Origin: a bacterium
Lineage (GTDB): Bacteria > Gemmatimonadota > Gemmatimonadetes > Gemmatimonadales > Gemmatimonadaceae
Direction: 5' to 3'
Assembly: GCA_021813725.1 (NCBI GenBank)
Contig: JAKAJN010000005.1
Location: forward strand, 2,449 to 62,305
Length of the DNA stretch: 59,857 nucleotides
The notes beneath the pieces are model-generated. The model saw nothing but the letters and a program-made list of their open reading frames with translations. It was not told the DNA's origin and did not search any database. Of the stretch, positions 9,737 to 19,643 are shown piece after piece. The stretch's first letter is position 1, and every line of letters begins with the position of its first letter. The position numbers and the translations under genes are program-made.

Positions 9737-11941
9737 ATGAAGAAGCTGCTGCTTGCCGCCACCCTCGCCGTTGCCCTCCCGTTGTCGGCGCAATCACGGT
9801 CCGACATCCGGCGTTGGGAGCGTCAGGCCCAGGCGATCACCATCACGCGCGATGACTGGGGCATCGCGCACGTGAAGGGCAAAACCGATGCCGACGCCGT
9901 CTTCGGCGTCATCTATGCCCAGGCGGAGGACGACTTCAACCGCGTGGAGGTGAACTACCTCAATGGCATCGGCCGGCTCGCCGAGGCGGACGGCGAGGCG
10001 GAAATCTGGCGCGACCTGCGGATGCGGATGTTCATCGACTCCACCGACCTCAAGGCGCAATACGCGACGAGCCCAGAGTGGCTGAAGAAGCTGATGAACG
10101 CCTGGGCTGACGGCCTGAACTACTTTCTGCACACGCACAAGGCGGTGAAGCCAAAGGTCCTGACGCGCTTCGAGCCGTGGATGGCGCTCTCTTTCACCGA
10201 AGGCAGCATTGGCGGCGACATCTCGTCGATCGGCCTGCGCGGCATCGAGCAGTTCTACGGTGCACGCGGCGGGGCCGCCCCCGCGCGAAACGAGCTCGAG
10301 AATACGGCCAGAATCGATGCCGAAGAAACCGAGGCACGGTTCGCCGTGCCGATGGGGTCGAACGGCGCAGCCATCGCCCCCGCGAACACCCGGAACGGCC
10401 ACGCCCTGCTCCTCATCAACCCGCACACCTCGCACTACTTCCGTGAGGAGGCGCAGATGACGAGCGACGAGGGGCTCAACGCGTACGGCGCCATCACGTG
10501 GGGGCAGTTCTTCATCTACCAGGGGTTCAATGCCACCGCCGGCTGGATGCACACGTCGAGCAATGCCGACGTCGTGGATGAGTACGCAGAGACGGTGTCG
10601 ACGGCCGGTGACGGATTCACCTACGCGTACGCGAATGGCAGCCGGCCGGTGACGGCCAAGCGCGTGACCATTCGATACAAGACGCCGGAGGGACTGAAAG
10701 CACGCGACTTCACCCTGTATTTCACGCATCACGGTCCCGTGGTCCGCGAGGCAGACGGCAAGTGGATCACGGTGCGTCTGATGAACGAACCGGTGAAGGC
10801 GCTGACGCAGTCGTACACGCGCACCAAGGCACGCAACTTCAAGGAATACCGTGCGACGATGGAACTGCACACGAATTCCTCGAACAACACGATCTACGCC
10901 GACGCCGAGGGGAACATCGCCTACCTGCACGCCAATTTCGTTCCGAAGCGCGACCCGCAGTTCGACTGGTCGCGCCCCGTGGACGGAAGCGATCCGCGCA
11001 CGGAATGGGGTGCGCTCTGGGGCGTGGAGGAAAGTCCGTTCCTGCTGAACCCGCCCAACGGCTGGCTGTACAACACCAACAACTGGCCGTACACGGCGGC
11101 CGGGCCGTACAGCCCGAAGAAGAGCGACTACCCGGCGTACATGAACCCCGGTGGCGAGAATCCGCGCGGGGTGCACGCCATCGCGGTGCTATCGGGCAAG
11201 ACGGACTTCACCCTGGGGTCGCTGCGCGACGCGGCGTACGACAGCTACATGCCCACTTTCGCCACGCTGATACCGCGGCTCGTGGGCGCATGGGATGACT
11301 TGGCCTACTCGGAGCCGATCAAGGGGCAGCTCGCCGAGCAGATCGCCCTGCTGCGCACGTGGGATTATCGGTGGGGGGTCGCGTCGGTACCCACGTCGCT
11401 CGCCGTCTACTGGGCTGAGGAGCTGTGGCGAATGCCTCGCACCAGCGGGCCGGCAGACCCGTATGAGTATGTCGCCACCCGCATTCCCCCCGACCAGTTG
11501 CTGCAGGCGCTGACGCGGGTGAGCGACCGGCTGACGGCGGACTTCGGAACCTGGAAGACGCCGTGGGGTGAGATCAACCGCTTCCAGCGGCTGGTGCCGG
11601 ACATCACGCCGCGCTTCGACGACAATGCGCCCAGCGTCCCCGTCGGATTCGCGTCTGCGCGGTGGGGGTCGCTGGCCTCCTACGACATGCGGGCTTCGCG
11701 CACGACCAAGAGACTGTATGGCACGTATGGCAACAGCTTCGTCGCCGTCGTCGAATTCGGCGACAGCGTGCGGGCACGTGCAGTGATGGCCGGCGGCCTG
11801 AGTGCCGATCCGGCGTCGAAGCACTTTGCCGATCAGGCGAAGAACTACGCCGACGGCAACCTGCGCGAGGTGTATTTCTACCCGAGCCAATTGCAGGGTC
11901 ACGCCGAGCGGACGTACCGCCCGGGCGAAAGGAAGGACTGA
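9737..11941 (+). CDS. penicillin acylase family Ntn hydrolase, exported
   Basis: A 734-residue precursor with signal peptide MKKLLLAATLAVALPLSAQ. Family S45 features: early ITITRDDWGIAHVKG and DAVFGVIYAQAEDDF, and the autoprocessing site before GSNGAAIAP, where S208 would become the N-terminal nucleophile of the beta chain. INPHTSHYF and the oxyanion/substrate region WGQFFIYQGFN follow. Homologues hydrolyse amide bonds of penicillins or acyl-homoserine lactones, so quorum quenching is possible but unproven. The frame extends to 9536, but the signal peptide fixes the ATG at 9737. TATTATAGT at 9647-9655 could hold a -10. It is the first gene of the exported-protein run. Confidence 0.9.
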   Translation: MKKLLLAATLAVALPLSAQSRSDIRRWERQAQAITITRDDWGIAHVKGKTDADAVFGVIYAQAEDDFNRVEVNYLNGIGRLAEADGEAEIWRDLRMRMFIDSTDLKAQYATSPEWLKKLMNAWADGLNYFLHTHKAVKPKVLTRFEPWMALSFTEGSIGGDISSIGLRGIEQFYGARGGAAPARNELENTARIDAEETEARFAVPMGSNGAAIAPANTRNGHALLLINPHTSHYFREEAQMTSDEGLNAYGAITWGQFFIYQGFNATAGWMHTSSNADVVDEYAETVSTAGDGFTYAYANGSRPVTAKRVTIRYKTPEGLKARDFTLYFTHHGPVVREADGKWITVRLMNEPVKALTQSYTRTKARNFKEYRATMELHTNSSNNTIYADAEGNIAYLHANFVPKRDPQFDWSRPVDGSDPRTEWGALWGVEESPFLLNPPNGWLYNTNNWPYTAAGPYSPKKSDYPAYMNPGGENPRGVHAIAVLSGKTDFTLGSLRDAAYDSYMPTFATLIPRLVGAWDDLAYSEPIKGQLAEQIALLRTWDYRWGVASVPTSLAVYWAEELWRMPRTSGPADPYEYVATRIPPDQLLQALTRVSDRLTADFGTWKTPWGEINRFQRLVPDITPRFDDNAPSVPVGFASARWGSLASYDMRASRTTKRLYGTYGNSFVAVVEFGDSVRARAVMAGGLSADPASKHFADQAKNYADGNLREVYFYPSQLQGHAERTYRPGERKD

Positions 11942-11946
11942 TCCCG

Positions 11947-14900
11947 ATGGGGCGTCGGCACTGGGCCGGCGCCCTTCTCGCGTACCATCTCCAGGTGACT
12001 TCCGTGCGCACACGTCTGACGAACCGATTCCTGCTGGTCGCGCTGTCGTGCGCGTTCCTCGCTGACCTCGCGCCGGCACAGGCGCCTACGCCAGCGGCGG
12101 CGATGCGATGGCGGCAGATCGGACCCAATCGTGCCGGCCGCGGCCGCAGCGCCGTGGGCGTGCCAAGCCAGCCGAACGTGGCCTACGTCGGCTTTGACAA
12201 TGGCGGCGTTTGGCGCTCCACCGATTACGGCAACAACTGGGAGCCGATCTTCGACAAGGAAGGAACCGGCTCAATTGGCGCCATCGCCGTGGCGCCGTCG
12301 AATCCGAACGTGATCTACGTCGGCACCGGGGCGGGAATCATCCGCCCCGACCTGGCCACCGGGCTCGGCGTGTACAAGACCACGGACGCGGGGAAGACGT
12401 GGCAGCATCTCGGGCTGTTCGACAGTCAGATGATCGCGTACATCGACGTGGATCCGCGCAATCCGGACCGCTTCTTCGTGTCAGTGCTCGGCCATCCGTA
12501 CGGGCCCAATGCCGAGCGTGGGGTGTTCCGTTCCACCGACGGCGGCAAGACATTCGAGAAGGTGCTGTACAAGGACGAGTACACCAGCGCCAACGACGTG
12601 CGCATCGATCCGTCCGATCCCAACATCGTCTACGCCACGCTCTGGCAGCAGCAGCAGACGTTCTATGAAGGGCAGACCTTCGGCGGCGGCGGCAACGGGA
12701 TCTTCAAGTCCACCGATGGCGGCACGACGTGGAAGCACCTGACCGACGGACTTCCCGAGAGCGTGCTGCAGGCCAACATCGCCATCGCGCCCAGCAACCC
12801 GTCGCTCGTCTACGCGATGGTTGCACCGGCGATGCCCGACGGGGCGTCGGGGCCGGTGAGCTTCTACAAGTCCGCCGACCGCGGTGAGCACTGGCAGCTG
12901 GCAATCAATGGCCCCGACGGCACACCGCGCCGTACCCCGGACCCGCGTCCACTTGGCCGCATCGGCGGCGGTGACCTGCCGCCAGTCGTGGTGGATCCGA
13001 AGAATGAGAACGTGGTCTACAGCGCGTCCACGGTGATGTGGCGCACCGAGGATGGCGGGCTCAACTGGTCGGCGGTGCGCGGCGCGCCAGGGGGTGACGA
13101 CTACCAGCGCATCTGGATCAACCCCAACGACCCGAATATCCTCATCGCCATCGCCGACCAAGGGGCAGTCATCTCGGCCAATCGCGGCGTCTCGTGGAGC
13201 AATTGGTACACGCAGAACACGGCGGCGATGTTCCACGTGAACGCCGACAACGCCTTCCCGTATCGCCTCTGCGCCGGCCAGCAGGACAGCGGCTCGGCGT
13301 GCGTGGACAGCCGCTCGCTGGACGGGATGATCACGTTCCGCGACTGGACGCCAGTGAACACGCAGGAGTACGGCGTCGTCGCCCCCGATCCACGCGATCC
13401 GGATCTCGTCTTCGGCAGCGCGCGGCAGGGCGTGTCGCGGTGGGACCGCCGCACGCACCAGACCACGCAGGTGGGTCCCGACATGTCGGCGCGCGGCCCG
13501 AACGGCGAGACGTTCAACCGCAACGTGCGCACGATGCCACTGATCTTCTCCCCGGTGAATGCCGACCTGCTGTTCTACGCCTCGAACGCGGTCTGGCGGA
13601 CGACGGATCGCGGCATGACGTGGAAGCGCATCAGCCCGGACCTCACGCGACAGACGTGGGAGGTGCCGGCGAGCGCGGGCAAGTATGCGAGCGGCGTGAA
13701 GCCGGCGGCGCTGGGCGCCATCACGGCCCTTGCCCCGTCGTATCGAGACGCGAACGTGCTGTGGGCGGGCACGGACGACGGGCAGGTGCAGGTGACGATG
13801 GACGGCGGCACGACGTGGACGAATGTCACGCCGGCGGGGATCAAGCCATGGACGCGCATCTACAACATGGAAGCGGGACGCCACGACCGGCTGACGGCGT
13901 ACATCGCCGCCAACACGATGCGCATTGACGACTTCCGGCCACATTTCTGGAAGACGCACGATGGCGGCAAGACGTGGACGGAGATCAGCAGCGGACTCAG
14001 CAGCGATTATCCGGCCAACTCCATTCGCGAAGACTCGCGCGTGAAGGGGCTGCTCTACGGCGCGACCGACGCGCAGGTCTGGGTGTCGTATGACGACGGC
14101 GCGCAGTGGCAGTCGTTGCGCAACAACATGCCGGCCATCTCGGTGCGCGACATCAAGGTGAAGGACGACAGCATCTGCCAGTGCGCCGACCTGGTGGCCG
14201 GCACGCATGGACGCGGCTTCTGGATCCTCGACAACTTGACGCCGATCCGGCAGGCCGCCGAGGAGGCGCGCGCAGCCGCGAACCACACGGCATATCTCGT
14301 CAAGCCGCTGCCGGCATTTCGCATCCGCTTCGGCACCAATGAACCGACGCCACTGCCTCCGGAAGTACCCGCCGGCGAGAATCCGCCGAACGGCGCAATC
14401 CTCGACTACTTCCTCCCGCACCAGGCGGGCGACGTCACGCTGGAGGTGCTCGACGCCAAGGGAATCGTCGTGCGCCGCTATTCGAGCAAGGATCCGTTGC
14501 TCAGCCCGCACCCGGCACTCGACCGTGCGGCGTACGACAAGATCTGTCAGCAAAACGTCGCGGCCACCTTCTGCGGATTGCCGCTCTACTGGCCGGCACC
14601 GCCTGACGTGTTCGGCACGTCGGTGGGAATGCATCGCGTGACGTGGGACATGCGCCTGCAACCGCCGCCGGTGGATGACATCTCGGCAGCAGGCGACGTG
14701 GACGCCACGGGCGCCGTGGCCGGGCGCGCGTGGCTCGGGGAGACTGCGCCGTGGGCGCCGCCCGGCCCCTACACGGTGCGGCTCACCGTGGACGGTGCGT
14801 CCACCACGCAGCCGATCACCGTGAAGCTCGATCCGCGAGTGAAGATCACAACCGCAGGGTTAACCCAGCTGAGCACGTTGTCGCGCGACATGTGGGACGG

Positions 14901-15297
14901 CGCCAACACCGTCCGTGCAGTGCTGGCCGATGCCCGCGCGCTGTCGGCGAAATTGATGAACGAGTCTGGCGCCGATGCCGCGGCACTCAAGGCGGCGCTC
15001 GACTCCATTGCGCCGCCGCCGGTGCGTGGCCGCGGCGGCCGTGGTTTTGGCGGCCGCTTTGGCGCGCCCGCCGGTCCGCCGACTCTGGTGAGCGTCGGCG
15101 GTGCGTTGCTGGGGGCCGCGATGGCGATGCAGGATGCCGAGGTTGCGCCGACCGCACGCCAAGTGGCGGCATGCACGGCTGCCCGCCGGCAGCTCAGCGA
15201 CGTGATGACCCGATGGACGGCGCTCAAGACGACGCGGCTCGCGGCCGTGAATGCTCGACGCAAGGCGGCCGGCCAGCCGGAGATCACCCTTCGATGA
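11947..15297 (+). CDS. large exported Asp-box (BNR/VPS10-sortilin-like) beta-propeller protein
   Basis: A 1116-residue protein with a signal region (LLVALSCAFLADLAPAQA). At least ten Asp-box turns are visible: STDYGNNW, TTDAGKTW, STDGGKTF, STDGGTTW, SADRGEHW, TEDGGLNW, TTDRGMTW, TMDGGTTW, THDGGKTW and SYDDGAQW. This indicates one or two sialidase/sortilin-like propellers over residues 60-760. The C-terminal third has a beta-sandwich region and a Gly/Arg-rich linker (RGRGGRGFGGRFG). Such proteins are common in Gemmatimonadota and Bacteroidota and may bind or cleave extracellular glycans or peptides; no catalytic activity is claimed. ATG 11947 has GGAAGGA; GTG 11995 is an alternative. It lies 5 nt after the acylase. 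Confidence 0.87.
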   Translation: MGRRHWAGALLAYHLQVTSVRTRLTNRFLLVALSCAFLADLAPAQAPTPAAAMRWRQIGPNRAGRGRSAVGVPSQPNVAYVGFDNGGVWRSTDYGNNWEPIFDKEGTGSIGAIAVAPSNPNVIYVGTGAGIIRPDLATGLGVYKTTDAGKTWQHLGLFDSQMIAYIDVDPRNPDRFFVSVLGHPYGPNAERGVFRSTDGGKTFEKVLYKDEYTSANDVRIDPSDPNIVYATLWQQQQTFYEGQTFGGGGNGIFKSTDGGTTWKHLTDGLPESVLQANIAIAPSNPSLVYAMVAPAMPDGASGPVSFYKSADRGEHWQLAINGPDGTPRRTPDPRPLGRIGGGDLPPVVVDPKNENVVYSASTVMWRTEDGGLNWSAVRGAPGGDDYQRIWINPNDPNILIAIADQGAVISANRGVSWSNWYTQNTAAMFHVNADNAFPYRLCAGQQDSGSACVDSRSLDGMITFRDWTPVNTQEYGVVAPDPRDPDLVFGSARQGVSRWDRRTHQTTQVGPDMSARGPNGETFNRNVRTMPLIFSPVNADLLFYASNAVWRTTDRGMTWKRISPDLTRQTWEVPASAGKYASGVKPAALGAITALAPSYRDANVLWAGTDDGQVQVTMDGGTTWTNVTPAGIKPWTRIYNMEAGRHDRLTAYIAANTMRIDDFRPHFWKTHDGGKTWTEISSGLSSDYPANSIREDSRVKGLLYGATDAQVWVSYDDGAQWQSLRNNMPAISVRDIKVKDDSICQCADLVAGTHGRGFWILDNLTPIRQAAEEARAAANHTAYLVKPLPAFRIRFGTNEPTPLPPEVPAGENPPNGAILDYFLPHQAGDVTLEVLDAKGIVVRRYSSKDPLLSPHPALDRAAYDKICQQNVAATFCGLPLYWPAPPDVFGTSVGMHRVTWDMRLQPPPVDDISAAGDVDATGAVAGRAWLGETAPWAPPGPYTVRLTVDGASTTQPITVKLDPRVKITTAGLTQLSTLSRDMWDGANTVRAVLADARALSAKLMNESGADAAALKAALDSIAPPPVRGRGGRGFGGRFGAPAGPPTLVSVGGALLGAAMAMQDAEVAPTARQVAACTAARRQLSDVMTRWTALKTTRLAAVNARRKAAGQPEITLR

Positions 15298-15896
15298 CCG
15301 GCGCCGAATGGGTCGCGCGTGGCATCCGCCACGCACGCATCGTCGCGGTTCGCGTTGCTGCCGTCTCCTGTATCGCCGCGCGCGCTGCGGCGCAGACGCC
15401 GGCTGCTCCGGACGTCGCCTTCATGCAGGGAATGATCCACCACCACGCCCAAGCGGTGGAGATGGTGGCGCTGATCGCGGCGCGTTCAACGGATGTGGTC
15501 CTGCGCTCGTTGGGCGAGCGGATAGACGTCTCGCAGCGCGACGAGATTGCGATGATGCAGCAATGGCTGCACCAGCACGGACAGGAGGCGCCGGATCCGC
15601 TGCCGCACATCGGGATGGACATGGGTGGACACACCATGCCCGCGATGCCCGGCATGCTCACCGCGGCGCAGATGACGGCGCTCAAGGCGGCGCGCGGCCG
15701 GGCCTTCGACCGGCTGTTTCTCGAGGGCATGATCCAGCACCACGAAGGGGCGCTCGAGATGGTGCGCGTGCTTTTCGCCACTACCGGAGCAGCCCAGAGC
15801 ACTGCCATCTTCCGTTTCGCGTCTGATGTCGATGCCGACCAGCGCGCTGAGATCGCCCGCATGCGTGCGATGCTGGCCACCCTGTCACCGAAGTAG
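15294..15896 (+). CDS. DUF305 family exported protein
   Basis: A 200-residue protein with a signal-like N-terminus (VAVRVAAVSCIAARAAAQ). It has the two DUF305 helical repeats: FMQGMIHHHAQAVEMVALI and FLEGMIQHHEGALEMVRVL, each with histidine pairs plus Met- and His-rich linkers (HIGMDMGGHTMPAMPGM). These repeats form four-helix bundles and the His/Met content suggests copper or other metal binding. The function is unknown. Its ATG overlaps the sortilin-like gene's stop (ATGA), so translation is coupled. Confidence 0.87.
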   Translation: MTGAEWVARGIRHARIVAVRVAAVSCIAARAAAQTPAAPDVAFMQGMIHHHAQAVEMVALIAARSTDVVLRSLGERIDVSQRDEIAMMQQWLHQHGQEAPDPLPHIGMDMGGHTMPAMPGMLTAAQMTALKAARGRAFDRLFLEGMIQHHEGALEMVRVLFATTGAAQSTAIFRFASDVDADQRAEIARMRAMLATLSPK

Positions 15897-15924
15897 ACGC
15901 TCGCCTTCTCCAACCGAGGTACGA

Positions 15925-17685
15925 ATGCCCCCCGTTTCGTCGTCCCGTGCCACGCGCACGGTTGCGCTCGCGTTGAGCGTGTTCGTCGTCGCCGCGCGCG
16001 CGTTCGCGCAAGGCGCCAGCACCACCGATCCCCGCGCCACCCTCAAGGCCGGCTGGAAGGACGCCGGCGAAGCGTCGTGGAACCTGCAGGTCGTCTCCTC
16101 GACGTGGAAGCCCGAGGCGATGTACGACGCGAAAAACCTCGGCAACTTCTCGTTCATGAACTCGGATCTTGCCTTCGCGGGCAAGCACGTGTTCCAGGGG
16201 AACTTCAACGGGTTTCAGATCTGGGACGCGTCGGACCTGAAGCACCTGAAGCTCACGACGCTATATCCCTGCCCGGGCGGTCAAGGCGACCTGTCCGTCT
16301 GGGGCAACCTCCTGTTCATGTCGGTGGAAGAGACGCGTGGGCGCGTGGACTGCGCTTCCGGCGGCGTGAAGGACACGGTCAGTGCCGAGCGGTTCCGCGG
16401 CATCCGCATCTTCGACATCACGGACATCGAACACCCGAAGGTCATCACGCAGGTGCAGACCTGCCGCGGCTCGCACACGCATACGCTGGTCGAGGACCCG
16501 AAAGACAAGGGGGTCGTCTACATCTACGTGCAGGGGACGAGCGTCGTCCGCTCGCCGAGCGAGATGGCGGGGTGCTCAGGCGCGATGCCGGACAAGGATC
16601 CCAACACGTCGCTCTTCCGCATCGAGATCATTCGCGTGCCGCTCGCGCATCCGGCGGAGGCGAAGATCGTGAACGCGCCGCGCATCTTTGCCGACTCGGC
16701 GGGCGCCATTGCCGGGCTGTGGAAGGGGGGCGAGCACGGCGCTGGCACGCAGGCGACGGCGCGCACCGACCAGTGCCACGACATTACCGTCTATCCGGCC
16801 ATCGGCCTGGCCGCCGGCGCCTGCTCGGGGAACGGCATCATCCTCGACATCAAGGATCCGGCAAACCCGCAGCGCATTGCCGAGGTGATGGATCCGAACT
16901 TCGCCTACTGGCATTCGGCGAACTTCAGCAACGACGGAAGCAAGGTGCTCTTCACCGACGAGTGGGGCGGTGGTGTGGCACCGCGCTGCCGGGCCAGCGA
17001 CAAGCTGACGTGGGGCGCTGACGCGATCTTCACCCTGCAGGACCGCGCGCTGGCACTGTCGGGCTACTACAAGCTACCGGTGGCACAGACGAATACCGAG
17101 AACTGCGTGGCGCACAACGGCGCGATCATCCCCGTACCGGGACGCGACATCATGGTGCAGGGATGGTACCAGGGCGGCGTGTCGGTCTTCGACTTCACGG
17201 ATCCGGCGCACGTGCAGGAAATCGCGTATTTCGACCGCGGCCCGCTGAACGCCGACACGCTCCACATTGGCGGTTCATGGTCGGCGTATTGGCACAACGG
17301 CTACATCTGGAGCTCGGAAATCGCGCGCGGACTCGACATCCTCGAACTGACCCCGAGCGCACTGCTCACCGCCAACGAGATTGCCGCCGCGCAGCTCGTG
17401 CAGCACGACGTGAACAACCCGCAGAACCAGATGCAGAACACTTGGCCGGCGCAGCCAGTGGTGGCGCGCGCCTACCTCGATCAGCTGGTGCGCGGCCACG
17501 GACTCGACGCGGCACGAGCCACCGCGATCGGCGCCGCGCTCGACGCGGCCGAGGCGGCGTCCGGCGCTGCCCGTCAGGGTGCGTATGCCGCGCTCGCCAA
17601 GGCGCTCGTCGCCGACGAGAAGGGCGCGGCCGATCCGGCGCGCGTCAAGGCGCTGGCGGAAGTCGTCGGGGCGATGGCAAAGTAG
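15925..17685 (+). CDS. exported LVIVD-repeat protein
   Basis: A 586-residue protein with signal peptide (ALALSVFVVAARAFAQ). LVIVD-type beta-propeller blades are seen as GFQIWDASD, GIRIFDITDIEHP, GVSVFDFTDPAHV and GLDILELT, with several conserved His and Cys residues (QTCRGSHTHTL, DQCHDITVYP, NCVAHNGAIIP) that may hold disulfides or metals. LVIVD proteins are extracellular or surface proteins of unknown role. The C-terminal 100 residues are Ala-rich helices. It starts at an ATG preceded by GAGGT, 28 nt after the DUF305 gene. Confidence 0.85.
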   Translation: MPPVSSSRATRTVALALSVFVVAARAFAQGASTTDPRATLKAGWKDAGEASWNLQVVSSTWKPEAMYDAKNLGNFSFMNSDLAFAGKHVFQGNFNGFQIWDASDLKHLKLTTLYPCPGGQGDLSVWGNLLFMSVEETRGRVDCASGGVKDTVSAERFRGIRIFDITDIEHPKVITQVQTCRGSHTHTLVEDPKDKGVVYIYVQGTSVVRSPSEMAGCSGAMPDKDPNTSLFRIEIIRVPLAHPAEAKIVNAPRIFADSAGAIAGLWKGGEHGAGTQATARTDQCHDITVYPAIGLAAGACSGNGIILDIKDPANPQRIAEVMDPNFAYWHSANFSNDGSKVLFTDEWGGGVAPRCRASDKLTWGADAIFTLQDRALALSGYYKLPVAQTNTENCVAHNGAIIPVPGRDIMVQGWYQGGVSVFDFTDPAHVQEIAYFDRGPLNADTLHIGGSWSAYWHNGYIWSSEIARGLDILELTPSALLTANEIAAAQLVQHDVNNPQNQMQNTWPAQPVVARAYLDQLVRGHGLDAARATAIGAALDAAEAASGAARQGAYAALAKALVADEKGAADPARVKALAEVVGAMAK

Positions 17686-17729
17686 ATGATGCGGATGGTG
17701 CTGCTTTCCACCTGAACACGGGAGATGCG

Positions 17730-18182
17730 ATGCCGTACGCTGGCCTCGTTCGTCGTGCAGTGGTCGTCGTGCTGGCGTTACTGGCGCTGGTCCGTGCCGG
17801 GATGGCGCAGGATCCAACGGCGGCCGCGCTCATCAAGCTCGAGAATGCATGGGGTGCGGCAAGCATCAATCGCGATGGGGACGCCGTCGGCCGCCTGCTG
17901 GCCGATGGATTCCTGTCGTTCACCGAGAAGGGTACGGTGAACACCAAGGCGAAGCTGGTCGCGAGTATCAAGGCCGACACGACGCATTACGTGTCGGGCG
18001 CGAACAGCAAGTATCAGGTGAAGGCACACGGCAACACGGCAGTGATCATCGGGGTCTGGACCGTGACCACGAAGTCCGCGACGGGCAACGTCACGAGATC
18101 GTTCGCGTGGACCGACACTTGGATGAAACAGGGCGACGGCACCTGGCTCTGCGTCGCTTCGCAGGCAACACCGGTGATGTAG
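17730..18182 (+). CDS. exported DUF4440/SnoaL-like protein
   Basis: A 150-residue protein with a signal peptide (VVVVLALLALVRAGMAQ). The mature part has the NTF2-like pattern ALIKLENAWGAASINRDGDAVGRLLADGF, then FTEKGTV and a terminal WTDTWMKQGDGTWLCVASQ. DUF4440 domains form a cone-shaped pocket that binds or turns over small molecules; no specific function can be given. GGAG precedes the ATG. It is the last gene of the exported-protein run and is followed by a strong stem-loop. Confidence 0.85.
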   Translation: MPYAGLVRRAVVVVLALLALVRAGMAQDPTAAALIKLENAWGAASINRDGDAVGRLLADGFLSFTEKGTVNTKAKLVASIKADTTHYVSGANSKYQVKAHGNTAVIIGVWTVTTKSATGNVTRSFAWTDTWMKQGDGTWLCVASQATPVM

Positions 18183-18200
18183 CCGTGTGTCGGGTGTGCA

Positions 18201-18240
18201 CGAGGGCCTTGCCGGTCGAAACGGACTGGCGAGGCCCTCG
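18201..18240. terminator. long stem-loop terminator between convergent genes
   Basis: CGAGGGCCT at 18201-18209 pairs exactly with AGGCCCTCG at 18232-18240. The stem continues inward with G-T wobbles to a GAAA-containing loop, about 17 bp in all. It separates the end of the DUF4440 gene from the end of the aminotransferase and is followed by CGTTTG on the plus strand. Confidence 0.75.
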
Positions 18241-18252
18241 CGTTTGCTGCGC

Positions 18253-19500
18253 TCAGCTCGCGATCGTCCGCAGCGCCTTCACAAAGGCATCGAGCTCGGC
18301 GGTGGTCGTGTACACCTGCGGTGTCACGCGCACCCCGCGCACGCCGGCGCCGTCGATGGCCACGGTCCAGATGCGATGCCGATCAAAGAGCGTCTGCATC
18401 AGCTCCGATGGCGTGACGCCGTCGATTCCCACATTCGCGATGGCGCACGACCGCGCGAGGTCGGCCGGCGTGTTCATCACGACGCGCGGCTGACCCCGCA
18501 CCCGGTCGCTCCAGTACCGCTGCAGGTACCGCAGGCGCGCCTCCTTGCGAGCGCTGCCGATCAGGGTGTGGAAGGCGAGCGCGTTCTCGATGGCCAGATC
18601 GGTGTGGCAGGGATGCGTGCCGGTGTGATTGAGCTTGGTGATGTCGTCGTCGGGCGCGGGGTCGCCATACAGCGGCCACAGCGCGGCGATGCGTTCTTTC
18701 TTTACGTACAGGAGTCCGGCGCCGAGCGGCACGGACAGCCACTTGTGAAGCGACGCGCCGTAATAGTCGCAGTGCAGGTCGGGGATCTTGAACTCGAGAT
18801 GCGCGAACGCGTGTGCGCCGTCCACCATCACCGGCACGCCGCGTGCGTGCGCCATGTCGCAGATTTTCTGCACGGGCAGTACGTGCCCTGTGATGTTGAT
18901 CATGTGGCAGATCATCAGCAGGCGCGTCTTCGGCGTGATGGCGTTGGCGTAGCACTGCACCACCTCGTCGTCGCTCTTCGGATCGAGCGGTACATCCACG
19001 AGCCGGTTCACCATCCCGTGGCGTCGCGCCATCAGCTTGAACTGGCCGAGCATCGCGCCGTAGTCCTGGTTGGCCATCACGGCCTCGTCGCCGGGCTTCC
19101 AGTCGAAGCCGGCGATCACCGTGTCGAGCGACTCGGTGGTGTTGCGCGTGATGATCAGCTCCGCCGGCGAGCAGCCGGCAAACTCGGCCAGCCGGGTGCG
19201 CACGCGCAGCTTGTCCTGGTCCTTGACCGTGCGCATGTAGCGTGAGCCGAGCAAGTTTACGTGCCGCACGTGGCCGATGAACCCGTCGAGCAGTTCCTCC
19301 GGCTGGAAGCAGTAGTAGCCGTTCTCGAGGTTGATGTAGTCGGGGTTCAGGCGGAACTTGGTGCGCACCGCCGCCCAGAACGGCTCGTCCTCGGCGAGCT
19401 GCGCTGCCGGCACGGCGGCGTACTGCGCCAGCAGTTCCGGGCCGAAGGCCAGCCCTGCCGTAACGCCACCCATCGTGCGCAAAAACTCGCGTTTGTTCAT
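18253..19500 (-). CDS. class V aminotransferase-fold PLP enzyme (isopenicillin N epimerase-like), exported
   Basis: A 415-residue fold-type I PLP enzyme. N-terminal NKREFLRTMGGVTAGLAFG looks like a Tat-type leader (though without a twin Arg), so export is possible. TRNTTESLDTVIAGF binds the cofactor phosphate, VDGAH (226-230) supplies the Asp that pairs with the pyridine N, and K253 in GASLHKWLSVPLGAG is the Schiff-base lysine. Relatives act as epimerases, desulfurases or lyases; the substrate is unknown. GAGGAG precedes the ATG. A candidate promoter upstream is CTGACC, 18 nt, TAAAAT. Confidence 0.87.
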   Translation of the reverse strand: MNKREFLRTMGGVTAGLAFGPELLAQYAAVPAAQLAEDEPFWAAVRTKFRLNPDYINLENGYYCFQPEELLDGFIGHVRHVNLLGSRYMRTVKDQDKLRVRTRLAEFAGCSPAELIITRNTTESLDTVIAGFDWKPGDEAVMANQDYGAMLGQFKLMARRHGMVNRLVDVPLDPKSDDEVVQCYANAITPKTRLLMICHMINITGHVLPVQKICDMAHARGVPVMVDGAHAFAHLEFKIPDLHCDYYGASLHKWLSVPLGAGLLYVKKERIAALWPLYGDPAPDDDITKLNHTGTHPCHTDLAIENALAFHTLIGSARKEARLRYLQRYWSDRVRGQPRVVMNTPADLARSCAIANVGIDGVTPSELMQTLFDRHRIWTVAIDGAGVRGVRVTPQVYTTTAELDAFVKALRTIAS

Positions 19501-19643
19501 GTGCTGTCTCCTCGAACCAGCGGATCACCGACCGGCGGACTGGATGTTTCGATCGTGGGACGACGGTATACTAGATTTTAGCCCCCGGCACCGCTGACGG
19601 TCAGCTGGCGCCCTCACGTCCCAAGACGAGGAGTGGAGCAACC
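19501..19643. promoter_or_regulatory. divergent promoter region
   Basis: The region lies between the divergent aminotransferase and TPR genes. It contains an AT-rich core in otherwise GC-rich DNA: TATACT at 19567-19572 on the plus strand (a good -10 match) and TAAAAT on the minus strand with CTGACC 18 nt upstream. Exact start sites cannot be fixed by eye. Confidence 0.4.

Noticed and set aside
12481-14661. 726-codon open frame on the minus strand
   Set aside because: Antisense to the Asp-box protein, whose repeat motifs are unmistakable. The antisense product is low-complexity Arg/His/Val.
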